Shown: positions 19,106-29,365 of the stretch, in pieces
Layout of the letters: each line of letters starts with the position of its first letter
How positions within the stretch are numbered: the stretch's first letter is position 1
Assembly (NCBI RefSeq): GCF_900111395.1
Contig: NZ_FOHV01000003.1
Coordinates: 15,862-79,861, forward strand
DNA length: 64,000 bases
Source of the DNA: Thorsellia anophelis DSM 18579
Lineage (GTDB): Bacteria > Pseudomonadota > Gammaproteobacteria > Enterobacterales > Thorselliaceae
Direction of reading: 5' to 3'
The notes under the pieces: generated by a model
What the model saw: only the letters and a program-made list of their open reading frames with translations
The model's database searches: none
Told to the model about the DNA's origin: nothing
Translations under genes and position numbers: made by a program

Positions 19106-20056
19106 TTATTTAGCCCAGTTAAGTTTATTACTTAATGTATTAAAGTAACTATAACCAATTGGATGGATTAATTTAAGCATTTGTTCTGCCTTACGAACTA
19201 ATACCTCATCACCAGGCTGAACCATTAATGCAACCTGACTGTCGCAATTGACCTCTAATTTATTTTTAATATTTGGAAATTTAAGTTTAATTTGGCTATT
19301 ACCACTTACCACTAAAGGTCTAGCAGTTAACCTATGAGGAAACATGGGGACAAGAAGTAGTGCATTTAAATCAGGGGTTAAGATTGGCCCACCTGCTGAA
19401 AGTGAGTAAGCAGTAGAGCCTGTAGGGGTCGCTATAATCAGCCCATCAGCGCGATGACTAAAAGCAAACTGATCATCGATATACACTTCAAAATCAATCA
19501 TATGTGCAATCTTCCTAGGATGTAGCACAAGTTCATTGATAGCATTACTGCGATAGCTAGTCGTTTTTTCGTGGTCTTCTTTATGAGATTTTATTTGTTG
19601 ATTATTTTTATTTTTTTTAGAGGACTTTATCTTAATTTCAACATCTAACAAAAACCGATTTTCACTGATGTAATCCCCCATTAGAACGCGTTTAAGTTGC
19701 GTTACCGCTTCATCGGGATCAATATCCGTTAAAAAGCCAAGGTTACCTCGATTAACCCCTATGACATTAATATCATAATTCGCTAAAATTCGGGCGGCAC
19801 GTAATAAATTTCCATCCCCTCCAATTACAACTGCTAAATCTGCAAGCTTACCAATCTCATCAAGACTCGCACACTTCATAGCCTGTAATTGCAGTTTAGG
19901 CGCCAAGGTCTCTTCGACTAATACATCATATCCTTCTACAGTCAACCAATCATGTAGCTGTCGATGGGTGCTGAGAGCCGCTGCTAACCTAGGATGACCT
20001 ATCAAAGCGATGGTACCAAAATGATGTTGATGATAAGTAGTCGATGTTGTTAACAT
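19106..20056 (-). CDS. nadK: NAD kinase
   Basis: ATP-dependent NAD kinase making NADP in the cytosol. [15 protein letters not shown] holds the GGDG catalytic motif, and [25 protein letters not shown], and [16 protein letters not shown] are conserved nucleotide-binding blocks. At 316 residues it is some 25 longer than E. coli NadK. The excess is a Lys/Asn/Gln/His-rich insert (around residues 148-172, [20 protein letters not shown]) placed just before the NELVLHP block, probably a surface loop. In E. coli nadK lies beside grpE; here the two are 17 kb apart. Confidence 0.95.
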   Translation of the reverse strand: MLTTSTTYHQHHFGTIALIGHPRLAAALSTHRQLHDWLTVEGYDVLVEETLAPKLQLQAMKCASLDEIGKLADLAVVIGGDGNLLRAARILANYDINVIGVNRGNLGFLTDIDPDEAVTQLKRVLMGDYISENRFLLDVEIKIKSSKKNKNNQQIKSHKEDHEKTTSYRSNAINELVLHPRKIAHMIDFEVYIDDQFAFSHRADGLIIATPTGSTAYSLSAGGPILTPDLNALLLVPMFPHRLTARPLVVSGNSQIKLKFPNIKNKLEVNCDSQVALMVQPGDEVLVRKAEQMLKLIHPIGYSYFNTLSNKLNWAK

Positions 20057-20394
20057 ACCAATAAAATCCTCAAAAGGTATGATTTACTAAAGCACTTCAG
20101 TAAATCATCTAGTCATTAGCTCATATTATAGCTTAGACTATGTCTTTAAAGATTTCATATGTCAATAGAAAAATATTTTGCTAATCGTTTATAGTTAAGT
20201 GAATATCTCGATTAAAATGATAGGTAATACATCACATTATTTTATACTTACATCAGATTAGCTGCCGTTTCATCAAAACGATTCATATTGCCATACTGAC
20301 TTAGCCCATATGTCATATTATGGCAAATTCAGACTAATCACGCGTTCTCTAATACCTCATTCAAAATAGAAATAGCCTCTATTTTTACAAGCTA
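20057..20394. other. Intergenic region with two inverted repeats
   Basis: No gene is seen. GATTTACT (20081-20088) and AGTAAATC (20099-20106) form a perfect 8-bp stem in the nadK leader region. Near 20363-20385, AAATAG and CTATTT arms form a weak AT-rich hairpin just past the stop of the 407-residue secreted protein and could terminate that transcript. The rest is unremarkable. Confidence 0.35.
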
Positions 20395-21618
20395 TTATTC
20401 ATCTTTAACTATTTTCACCCTAATCCCCCAACCTTGCTCTGAATATTGAGGTCCTGTTTCTTGTAATATTTGTTGCGCCTCTGCATTGGTAAACTGAGTT
20501 TTAAACCAGTAGCGTTTAAATGTTTGTGCGCCAATTGTGATCGTGCCTGCATTGTTATTAACACGTGTTGGATTATTCTTTTCACTATAAGACGCTATCG
20601 TTTCATCAGTCTCTAAATTGATAATTTCCCATTCTAAGGTTTCTAACTCTTTTTCTGTTGGATCTCGATAAACAGCCCCAATTCCTTCAACAGAATTATC
20701 TTCTAAAATTCGTATAGTCGCGTAATATTCATGATTAACACGAGCCGTATCTGAAGTGTCTGCTAGGATATCTTTACTTGGATCGTCTGGGTCTATGACA
20801 TCATAAATATTAATAATCCAATCAGCACCAGTGACAAGTCCCCCTCCTCCGCCAGGATTGTCTACACTTGGAATACCACAATTTAAGTTAATACATGCAA
20901 TATCAGGATCTGGATTATGGGGATGATTAGTATCAGTCCACTCTCCTGGACCAGGCCCACTTGGTGCTTTTTGTGAAAAAAATTTATTGAGGTCGAAAAC
21001 CTTAATCCAGTTTCCAGCATTAGGTATACCATTTTCAGTTTCAGGAAGCACCCAAAATCCAATACGATAACCAACTGCAGCTTCAGGTACAATAAGTGAC
21101 TTACTATTTTTATTATCTGTGAAAAAATTGACATTACGCCCATCAGTAATTTCGGAAACAATACGAATCTGCTCAGGCGTCCATCTAGTGATAATTTCAC
21201 CTGATTTAGACACTTCATCAGCAAATTTATATCCCTCTGCTGCCTCTATAATAAACCACCTAACTTGGGTAAATTTACTAGGAATAAGATCGGTTGGAAG
21301 GCTCCCTGGTGAATCATTACCCAGCACGGTTGCGACATCATTATCATGATCAATGAATGAAAAAAATGGGTTTTTAATCTGACTATTAAATTCATACTCA
21401 TGACTCGGTACTTCTATCATTGCACCCACGCTAATTTGCAATACACCGTCAATGACTCTATCACTTTTTATTACCTTAGAACCGATTGAGTCAAAATAAG
21501 GAGAACTTCCATAAATCTCGGTGTGAGCCTGTTTTTGATATAGGGTGGCACTGATAGCGGGTTCACTAAAAATCGTTATTAACACGATCATTTTTTTTAA
21601 ATTACATTGATACCTCAT
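20395..21618 (-). CDS. Secreted protein with the shared N-terminal domain, short form
   Basis: A 407-residue exported protein with a signal sequence ending near AISA (residue 24). Residues 37-215 are homologous to the N-termini of the two large neighbours: SSPYFDSIGSK, GAMIEVP, FIDHDNDVAT (acidic DxDxD-like), QVRWFIIE, AVGYRIGFWV and the closing IKVFDLNKFFSQ. Unlike its paralogues it lacks the two domain cysteines. A Gly/Pro/Asp linker (near 215-260) with two cysteines leads to a second beta-rich domain ending GWGIRVKIVKDE, and there are no Ig-like repeats. AAGGA precedes the ATG. It is divergent from the 2228-residue paralogue. I infer a secreted or surface role; ZirS/ZirU/SinI-type partners of inverse autotransporters are a possible comparison. 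Confidence 0.7.
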   Translation of the reverse strand: MRYQCNLKKMIVLITIFSEPAISATLYQKQAHTEIYGSSPYFDSIGSKVIKSDRVIDGVLQISVGAMIEVPSHEYEFNSQIKNPFFSFIDHDNDVATVLGNDSPGSLPTDLIPSKFTQVRWFIIEAAEGYKFADEVSKSGEIITRWTPEQIRIVSEITDGRNVNFFTDNKNSKSLIVPEAAVGYRIGFWVLPETENGIPNAGNWIKVFDLNKFFSQKAPSGPGPGEWTDTNHPHNPDPDIACINLNCGIPSVDNPGGGGGLVTGADWIINIYDVIDPDDPSKDILADTSDTARVNHEYYATIRILEDNSVEGIGAVYRDPTEKELETLEWEIINLETDETIASYSEKNNPTRVNNNAGTITIGAQTFKRYWFKTQFTNAEAQQILQETGPQYSEQGWGIRVKIVKDE

Positions 21619-22213
21619 GGAATATCCTTCTCCAGTATTTTAATTTTTACTTTACGAGAATTACCCCGCATTCTTCAACTGACATGAAATCAATATCACA
21701 TCTAAAGACAGATTCCTTGATTAAAAATCAAAAAACACCAAATAAAATTTAATTAATTCATTCAAAATTTATATTTTAAACAAAAAGAAAAATATAATTA
21801 AATATGTATAAATAAAATATAAAAAAGTCAAATCAATAATAACACAAAATAATATAAAAAAGTCTAGCACATTTAATTTATTCGTTCTTCATTCAATAAA
21901 AATTAAACAACAACCAATAAAATTATTAATTAATTATTTAAACATAAAAACAATGAAATCAACAATTAAAACAAAAAAAACAATATAAACAAGCAAACAA
22001 AAAGACTAATGAATATAGCACCCAAGCCAAAAAAAACAATATAAAAATAAACAAGAAAACAAAATAAAAAGCAAAAACAATATAAATTTATTATATAAAA
22101 AAATAAATATTTAATATCTTATTTTTATTTACTTCACGGACATCATTAATATAATATGATATAAAAACCACATTAAGGATATATTTTAAAATTCAAACTT
22201 CAGGATGATTATT
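21619..22213. other. Extremely AT-rich divergent control region
   Basis: About 590 bases between two divergent secreted-protein genes. It is nearly devoid of G, with a strong excess of A over T on the plus strand between about 21890 and 22080, and contains near-repeats of AAAAAAAACAATATAAA at about 21973 and 22029. No ORF is present. It must contain both promoters. Such DNA is the classic target of H-NS-like silencing; that is inference. Confidence 0.6.
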
Positions 22214-25200
22214 GTGAAAATTAAATTTCAAAAACAAAATATAAACCCAATTGCAATTTTCTCTTTTATATTGCTAAGTATGGGATTACATAGTGATGTT
22301 TATGCTGAAATCATGTCAAAAAAAATAGAACAAAAACCAATCCGTGGATATTATCCATACATGCAATCTGTTGGTGCTAAATTACTGACTGAGGTACATG
22401 ATAGTGAAACCAATACAACACACTATTTTCCATGGACACTAAATGAAGATTCTTCTGTAAGAATACCTACTGTTGGAAGCATTGCCTATGTCCCAGATAT
22501 TTTTTGCTCGGTTCTTCCTTCTGATATGGTTGCTGCAAAAGAAAATACCTCTCTTGCTCCTTTTTTTAACCATTTTAATTTTGTTGATCTTGACCTTGAT
22601 CCCTGTGATTCAACGATAGGAACAGGTATTTCTGTAAAATGGTATATGCTAGACAATATCACTCCATGGACTGATTCGTTAAAATGGGAAGAGTTAAATC
22701 CAATCGAGATCCCTGAGGAATATGTGATTAAAGCAGGTTCAGAGGTGGCTAAAAAATATCAAAACAAGCATAATTTCCCACCTTTAAGAGAAAAAGCGAT
22801 CAGTTTAAATACATTAGATGCAGTCGAAATTCCCACTGCGGCATTAGGTAAGCGAATAGGATTCACCTTACAAGTAAAATCTAAGTATGGTTTACCTGTA
22901 AATGGCATGCCACTGCAAGTTTGGGATTTAAGTAAATATTTTGCCCAAAACCCACCGAGCCAATCAGGTGACATCATTGAAGAAAATATTGGTTTTATTT
23001 TAGGAGATAATCCAACAGAGCAAGCTGATGGTACCGCCCCAAGCACAACAGGGGGAGTCGTTCAGCTTGGTAGGCCTCCTTATGTTCGTTCAATTGGTGC
23101 ACTTTATGCCTCAAATGGAACGATGATTGGATATCACGGTAATCAATTTAGAACTTTGGCAATAGAATATACTGGTGAACATGCTGTCGATGGTGGATTA
23201 CCAGAATCAAGGCCTCGCCAAGGTGCAGTGGCATATATACCAGATGCATTTTGTCAATTTAGAAATCAAGATATTGAAACATACGAACAGCTAGATAATT
23301 TAGCAGAGCAATTAAACTTTCCAGCACTAAAAGTGCCTTTAGAAGATAATAAAGCAAAACTAAAATACTTTAGGCCTTACTTTTGGATTGCTGACGCTGA
23401 TGGCGACAGTTGTGATATTTCATCAGATCAAATCGAATGGTTTGTCGTTGAACCCAAAAGTGAAAAATTCGCTGCATTTAAACAAAAAGTTGCTGACCTT
23501 ATCGAATCGGGAGAAATGACAAATGCTTTAATCGGCTTATTAGGCTATGAATCGGAATTCATTTGGAATGAAGTTAAATCTTGGGATGATGTACAGGTAG
23601 TTGATAATATCAGTTTTGAAGTGATAAAACCTGGTCAGGGTGGATTGTATAATTTTGATGCTATTGGCGGTAACTTCTTAAGTGCAATTAAACTCGAATA
23701 TGGCCCTGGCAGCTTTCAAAAAATAGCGCACCTTGCGAGGCCTGCTTTTATTTTCACCCCAAAAACAAAATCTGGTCATCCAGATACAGGCAGACAAATC
23801 AAAGTCCCATTTGTTGCATCTAAATTATGGGGACAATACCCATCAACACGTCCATTAACACTAGAAGATGCCGCTCCTGATAGTGATTTCATTCAAAATA
23901 ACCCAAGTGGTTCAGGGGAACTTATTTCATCATACCCACAACTTGTCAATGCAAATAATCCATTATTTCCTGAGGCTAGCAGACGGGATTTCTTTACGCT
24001 AAATACTGTTATCAAGCCTGCATTTGTCAATTTTGACTGTTTACTTGACCCTAAAACTTTGCCTGTAAGAGATTGTAAAATGCCTATACCCAAACCTATT
24101 CCTCCAATTGGGGCAAATATAGCAACACGATTTATGCAAGTGTTTTTAAATACAGATGCATTAGGTATGCGCCAAGATAAAAATGGATTATCTCAAGAGC
24201 CTACTATCAGCGCACTTTGGTTAACAGGTTTGTTGGGTAAAGATGAAGTGATTGAAGTTCACTATGTCTATGAACCTGATAGTTCAAATGATCCTGAAAG
24301 TAACCTTAATCAATCCGTTTATGAATTTGCACCTTTAGGTCAAGCAATAGGCAAATTAAGCCCTGCTTCACAAACAGCAGGGGAAAATCGCATCATCGGG
24401 CATAATAGCTTTAAATTACGCCCACTGACTGAAGAAGACTTAGGGCAAGTCATGGAAGTCGGTATCTTAGCACTAAATGGATATGGAATTGGGAGCAACA
24501 CCTACTCTGTCAGTTTGGAAAGCTTAGCGTCTGTGTCTTTACCGCAAATTGAAAATTTATCCATTGACGCGGATACCTCGGTCATCACAACAGGAACAGA
24601 GCTCACAGGGCGATATATATTCACCCCGTCAAATTCAACAGTACAAAATGAAGATGCGTCACTCTATTTTTGGGGCAAGGATGAACCTGAGAATAATGAT
24701 TTTGAAGGAATAACAGTAACACAATCTGGCATAACAGGATCCTATATTGTTAGTACTGATGATATAGGTCAGCAGATAACATTATCAGTCAGAGCAAAAG
24801 ATAAAAATAATCGTATTGGCAATAGACTAACGCAGAGTGTATCTCCCATCATACCGACTCCGACTGTCTCTAATCTTGTAATTGAATCAAGCAATGAAGT
24901 CCGCTTGCCAAGCTATCGCTCTACATTAACCGCAAAGTATGATTTTGATTCGAATATACCAAATGATCCTACAGATAAATCCACCTACGCATTTTGGATT
25001 GATGAGACTCTCGTAGCGTCACAAACCAAAACATATCAATTTACCAGTGCTGATTTAGGTAAAGTCATTACTTTTAAAATTACGCCTATCAATGCGCTTG
25101 ACTTTGCTGGTTCTGAAATTCAGGCTAATTACGTTCTGAATTCAGCGCCGCCTACAGCAAAAAATACGCGCATTATTAATGCGACCACTTCATATTCACC

Positions 25201-28200
25201 TTTTTTCTTTGGCATGCTCAGCGCAAATTATGAGTACCAACCAGGCATTTCAACCAATGCGAATGAAGATCTAACACATGACATGCGATATCTCTGGTCT
25301 GGCGGCAATGCTAACATTAATACGAGAAATTATGTATTTGGTCCAACTGATATAGGCCGCGTGATCACCCTCTCGGTGACACCGAGAGATTTAGCGGGAC
25401 AAACAGGGCAGGCTGATACCGCAACATTCACCATGCCCGTTCCCCCTAGTATTGAAGACTTAACCATTCGCACAGATGTAATTAGCCATTCCCCCTATCA
25501 AGTGATACTTGATGCAAACTATACTTATGTGCCAAGCACGACTGATAAACCTAATGATAACTCTACCTATGCCTGGACAGGGCTAACTTCACCGGCTGAG
25601 GGAAGCATTACGAATGAATCAGACAGCGGTCACATTGCCCCTGTTGCTCTATCTCTTAGTGATGCTGGTAATCTTATTACGCTTTCCATGACACCTAGGG
25701 ATGGTAATTTATGGTTGGGTGAAACAAAAACGGCGACTACAAGAGCACCGACTCAACAATTACCGCCTAAAATAGACAATCTCAAATTAGAAAATAAAGA
25801 TGAACAACATGGCGCCTTTTTCTATGTGAATGACACAATTATTGCAAAATATGATTTCACACCGAGTTCAATGGATAATCGTGATGCTTCAAGTTATCTC
25901 TGGAAAGCGACATCAGGTAATCAATTAGGTACAGTTCAAGGCCCTATAGAATTTACAATACAAACATCTGATGCAGGGCAAGTCATTGAGTTAGAAATGA
26001 TAGCAAAAGACGGGTTAGGTAATATTGGTAATGAAGCTAATGCCGCGACTAATACAGTTGTCATGCCCCCTAGCGTCTCAAATATTAAAATAACGCCTAT
26101 TAATACCTCAACAAATCCTTGGAATGTTTCTGTTGAAGGGTCTTATACGTTTATAGAAGGGATATCATCGAATCCCAATAACAATTCAACTTATAGCTGG
26201 ACAGGAATAGCATCTGAGCAGATCAATCGTCCAACGCCAATAGCAGATGGAACAATAGCCGATAGGACAATAAGTCTACCGCCCTTAACCATCAATCATA
26301 CTGATGCAGGGAAAACGCTAACGTTAACAATACACCCAAGAGATTTAGCAGGGATTGTTGGACAATCTGAATCAGCAACTTACTTAATTCCTGCTCCAAC
26401 CATCATCAAACCTGAAATTAGCAATTTAACCATCACCAATCTTTCAGCGCCGAATACGAATAGGTACTTACCCAATCATATATTGAGTGCAACCTATGAT
26501 TTTAAACCCGGCTCTGAGAGCAATGAAGATCGTTCTTTATTCTCATGGGTAGCAAATAGAGGAGTGACATCTGGTATTATTGGTTCAAATCCACTCAGAT
26601 TTACCATACAGGCTGATGATATCGGTCAATTAATTCGTTTAGAGATGATCGCAAAAGATGCAGCTGGAATTGAAGGTAATTTTAGCCAGTCAGTCATTGG
26701 TAGCATGGTTAATCAATCCCCTACAATTGATTCGGTATCCATTAAATTTAATGTTCCAGGCTCATTAATGCTTTCTGGCACCTATGTTTATAAGCCTGGT
26801 GTCAGCGCTGATAATGCTGATGCTTCAATGTATAGATGGTTAGTCGGTGGCCTACCTGTTGCTGATTTTAAACCAGTAACTACAGTTGGTAGTGTCAGTG
26901 GAGAAGATGCGTATCAAGTTACCCAATCCGATGTAGGGAAACTCATTCGCCTCGAAATACTTGCTAAGGATGCTTCTGAGTTAGAGGGCCAAACCTTGCT
27001 ATCTAACACACTATTTTATCAAGCTCTAAGTGTTGATACGCTCTCAATTGCAGGTGACCCAATAGAAAATCAATCCCTGAGAGCTAATGCGACCTTTACC
27101 TTCGGCAATAATCGTGTCAATCGTTCTAGTGCAACTTGGCTCAAAGACAATACAGAAGATAGAGTATTAGCATTTGATGCACCCTATCCACTTAGCGCAC
27201 AAGACGTCGGTAAAATAATCGGATTACAAGTGACCGCTATTGATGGGAATGACATCATTGGTAATCAGAAATTCGCGAACAATACTACAGCCGTGAGACC
27301 CGCTTTTACCCCTCCATTTGTCGATGGCGTCACGATTTCTTATGCAAATTCCAGAGAGATTCTTCTGCCAACTCATAGGCTAACGGGTAGCTATACAACT
27401 TTTATTGAAGGTTCAATTAGAGGGGATAACTCGATTTATACTTGGCTATCAGCTGACACGGTGAGATTACGAGGGAGCGTAGGTCCAGCTAGAAGTATTG
27501 AACCTTATACCATTGGAATTAATGATGTTGGCAACATCATTACATTAAGAGTGACGGCTCGGGATGGAAGTAATAACGAAGGTAATACCGCGCAAGATCA
27601 ATCAATTGTAGTCATACAAGCACCGACAGTGAGTAATCCAATCATTACGCTAAATGGTAATCCTGCTGATAAACTATTGGTCAGCAATCAACTCTCAGGA
27701 AGGTATGATTTTAGAACCGGTAGACCGAATGCGACAGATGCCTCTATTGTGACTTGGTATGCTAATGACGTTCAAAAACAACAGAGTCGAATCACTCAAT
27801 CTGGATTAGCACCTGCTTTTAATCTTAGTCAAGACTATGTTGGTCAGTATATTAAATTAGAAATTACTGCTGCTGACTCAGCTAATACCCCTGGGGGGAA
27901 TACTGTTTCGGTCATAAGCGCGAATACAGTTGAATCGAATGCACCCTCGATTGATTCACTTGTCATTTCAGCTAATTTTGAACAAAGTGCAGTCATGACT
28001 GCTACCTATCTTTATAAACCCGGTTCTAGCGCTAATCCTGCCGACGCATCAAGATATGAATGGCTTGCAGATGACCAAACTGTACAAACAGGACTATTAG
28101 TCGGCACCAATCAAGTCAATGGCATTAATGCATATACGGTATTATCAAAAGATACAGGGAAAACACTCAGATTAAAAATTACCCCTATTGATCGTTCGGG

Positions 28201-28900
28201 CGTAGAGGGAACACCTATTTACTCAACTAATTCTCTTACATATCAAGCTCCCTCTATCAAGGTCAATCGTATCACCGGAAATGGTGAGCCCAATACACCT
28301 TTAGTTGCTGATTATAGCTTCACACCAGGTAGCAATCGAAATGATACGTCTTTGATTAGGTGGCGTATTATCTCAGGTCAAACTGTTCGTGTTGTAGAAG
28401 GTAACAGTTTTACTCCAACAGATGCAGATTTAGGCAAAACAATTTTTGTTATCGCAACCGCCAAAGATGGTAATCAAATTACCGGTAATACAGATGAGTT
28501 CGCCAATTCAATTACAGTAGCGGAAAATTGGCCAGAGGCGAATTTCATACAAATTATGACGGCCTCATCTGCAGTAAAACCCACAGGACAATGGGTGGAA
28601 TATGACTATGTTAATCCGAATGTTCCTGGAAATACTCCAGATACAACTGAAAGTTACCGAGTCGATTTTGTGAATCCAATGACAAAAGCGGTTGTTTCGA
28701 GTCGAACTTTCCCTGTTCAAGCAGGACACCATGACAATGCAGTACAAGGCAGTTGGCAAGGAGGAAGAGATTGGTATTATGGGTATGAGCAATATACTGT
28801 ATGTGTGTATGTCAAAACAACCGATCAAAATGCCAGAGTCATTCAAAAGGGTAAAAAATGCTTTGCCCCACCGCATTATTATGGGTATAGACGAAATTAA
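22214..28900 (+). CDS. Giant secreted Ig-like repeat protein
   Basis: A 2228-residue exported protein. GTG at 22214 is taken as the start because AGGA lies eight bases upstream; the ATG at 22205 overlaps that site. The signal peptide ends near DVYA. Two tandem copies of the shared domain follow, at about 45-245 (YPYMQSVGAKL, FVDLDLDPCD, VWDLSKYFAQ) and 285-590 (PPYVRSIGALY, WIADADGDSCD, IEWFVVE), each with two cysteines. A divergent repeat (670-770) precedes about 13 Ig-like repeats of 85-110 residues (775-2100) with the pattern P.I..L.I...LxAxYxF.P....DxSxYxW...DxGxxIxLxVxAxD..G..G. A 120-residue tip with two cysteines (TVCVYV, KKCFAPP) ends in YYGYRRN. No outer-membrane barrel is present, so export needs a partner. 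An adhesin role is inferred. Confidence 0.78.
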   Translation: MKIKFQKQNINPIAIFSFILLSMGLHSDVYAEIMSKKIEQKPIRGYYPYMQSVGAKLLTEVHDSETNTTHYFPWTLNEDSSVRIPTVGSIAYVPDIFCSVLPSDMVAAKENTSLAPFFNHFNFVDLDLDPCDSTIGTGISVKWYMLDNITPWTDSLKWEELNPIEIPEEYVIKAGSEVAKKYQNKHNFPPLREKAISLNTLDAVEIPTAALGKRIGFTLQVKSKYGLPVNGMPLQVWDLSKYFAQNPPSQSGDIIEENIGFILGDNPTEQADGTAPSTTGGVVQLGRPPYVRSIGALYASNGTMIGYHGNQFRTLAIEYTGEHAVDGGLPESRPRQGAVAYIPDAFCQFRNQDIETYEQLDNLAEQLNFPALKVPLEDNKAKLKYFRPYFWIADADGDSCDISSDQIEWFVVEPKSEKFAAFKQKVADLIESGEMTNALIGLLGYESEFIWNEVKSWDDVQVVDNISFEVIKPGQGGLYNFDAIGGNFLSAIKLEYGPGSFQKIAHLARPAFIFTPKTKSGHPDTGRQIKVPFVASKLWGQYPSTRPLTLEDAAPDSDFIQNNPSGSGELISSYPQLVNANNPLFPEASRRDFFTLNTVIKPAFVNFDCLLDPKTLPVRDCKMPIPKPIPPIGANIATRFMQVFLNTDALGMRQDKNGLSQEPTISALWLTGLLGKDEVIEVHYVYEPDSSNDPESNLNQSVYEFAPLGQAIGKLSPASQTAGENRIIGHNSFKLRPLTEEDLGQVMEVGILALNGYGIGSNTYSVSLESLASVSLPQIENLSIDADTSVITTGTELTGRYIFTPSNSTVQNEDASLYFWGKDEPENNDFEGITVTQSGITGSYIVSTDDIGQQITLSVRAKDKNNRIGNRLTQSVSPIIPTPTVSNLVIESSNEVRLPSYRSTLTAKYDFDSNIPNDPTDKSTYAFWIDETLVASQTKTYQFTSADLGKVITFKITPINALDFAGSEIQANYVLNSAPPTAKNTRIINATTSYSPFFFGMLSANYEYQPGISTNANEDLTHDMRYLWSGGNANINTRNYVFGPTDIGRVITLSVTPRDLAGQTGQADTATFTMPVPPSIEDLTIRTDVISHSPYQVILDANYTYVPSTTDKPNDNSTYAWTGLTSPAEGSITNESDSGHIAPVALSLSDAGNLITLSMTPRDGNLWLGETKTATTRAPTQQLPPKIDNLKLENKDEQHGAFFYVNDTIIAKYDFTPSSMDNRDASSYLWKATSGNQLGTVQGPIEFTIQTSDAGQVIELEMIAKDGLGNIGNEANAATNTVVMPPSVSNIKITPINTSTNPWNVSVEGSYTFIEGISSNPNNNSTYSWTGIASEQINRPTPIADGTIADRTISLPPLTINHTDAGKTLTLTIHPRDLAGIVGQSESATYLIPAPTIIKPEISNLTITNLSAPNTNRYLPNHILSATYDFKPGSESNEDRSLFSWVANRGVTSGIIGSNPLRFTIQADDIGQLIRLEMIAKDAAGIEGNFSQSVIGSMVNQSPTIDSVSIKFNVPGSLMLSGTYVYKPGVSADNADASMYRWLVGGLPVADFKPVTTVGSVSGEDAYQVTQSDVGKLIRLEILAKDASELEGQTLLSNTLFYQALSVDTLSIAGDPIENQSLRANATFTFGNNRVNRSSATWLKDNTEDRVLAFDAPYPLSAQDVGKIIGLQVTAIDGNDIIGNQKFANNTTAVRPAFTPPFVDGVTISYANSREILLPTHRLTGSYTTFIEGSIRGDNSIYTWLSADTVRLRGSVGPARSIEPYTIGINDVGNIITLRVTARDGSNNEGNTAQDQSIVVIQAPTVSNPIITLNGNPADKLLVSNQLSGRYDFRTGRPNATDASIVTWYANDVQKQQSRITQSGLAPAFNLSQDYVGQYIKLEITAADSANTPGGNTVSVISANTVESNAPSIDSLVISANFEQSAVMTATYLYKPGSSANPADASRYEWLADDQTVQTGLLVGTNQVNGINAYTVLSKDTGKTLRLKITPIDRSGVEGTPIYSTNSLTYQAPSIKVNRITGNGEPNTPLVADYSFTPGSNRNDTSLIRWRIISGQTVRVVEGNSFTPTDADLGKTIFVIATAKDGNQITGNTDEFANSITVAENWPEANFIQIMTASSAVKPTGQWVEYDYVNPNVPGNTPDTTESYRVDFVNPMTKAVVSSRTFPVQAGHHDNAVQGSWQGGRDWYYGYEQYTVCVYVKTTDQNARVIQKGKKCFAPPHYYGYRRN

Positions 28901-28915
28901 AACAGGTCATCAACC

Positions 28916-29283
28916 TTAGCAAAAAGCCCGTAACCCATCGCCCAGTCGGGCGTGGATATAAGGGCGCAAACTTGGGATTTCTTGCGATTGTACATACGCT
29001 CTAGTTTTTTCTATTTTTGTAACTCCAGCACTACAAGTGAAATAAGATCGTAACCAAAGCACGCCACTATTAGTCCCCTTGCGTAAATGTGTATTTAAAA
29101 TACGCACACAACGACTGCTAATTGATTTCAAATTATTCACCATCATACTTAGTGAGAGTTTCGGTGGATAAGCAATCAATATGTGAACGTGTTCGGCTTT
29201 TGTGTCCATTTCAACACACAATCACCCACTGTTTGCTTCAAAAAATCATAAAACAATTTAAAACCATTCAATTCGTCCAAGAA
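28916..29283 (-). pseudogene. IS200/IS605-type TnpA remnant
   Basis: The C-terminal half of a Y1 (HUH) transposase: EHVHILIAYPPKLS contains the HxH metal motif, and WLRSYFTCSAGVTKIEKTRAYVQSQ carries the region of the catalytic tyrosine. The upstream part (FLDELNGFKLFYDFLKQTVG) is present but one base out of frame at about 29220, and it ends at a stop, so the N-terminus is lost. A subterminal hairpin with CGCCC and GGGCG arms (28944-28957) lies within the 3' coding end. It abuts the end of the giant secreted-protein gene. A second trace of the same element is at 53031-53100. Confidence 0.8.
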
Positions 29284-29315
29284 TCATAAAAAATGAACGC
29301 ATAAATAGTACCTTT

Positions 29316-29343
29316 AGGTTGATTAGATTCCTCTAATCAACCT
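29316..29343. terminator. Perfect 12-bp stem hairpin after the 1131-residue protein gene
   Basis: AGGTTGATTAGA and TCTAATCAACCT are perfect inverted arms around TTCC, 23 bases beyond the stop codon of the leftward 1131-residue protein gene. No T run follows on the minus strand, so Rho-independent function is uncertain. Position and stem length favour a 3'-end structure. Confidence 0.45.
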
Positions 29344-29365
29344 AATAAAATTTAACTTAGCGGTT

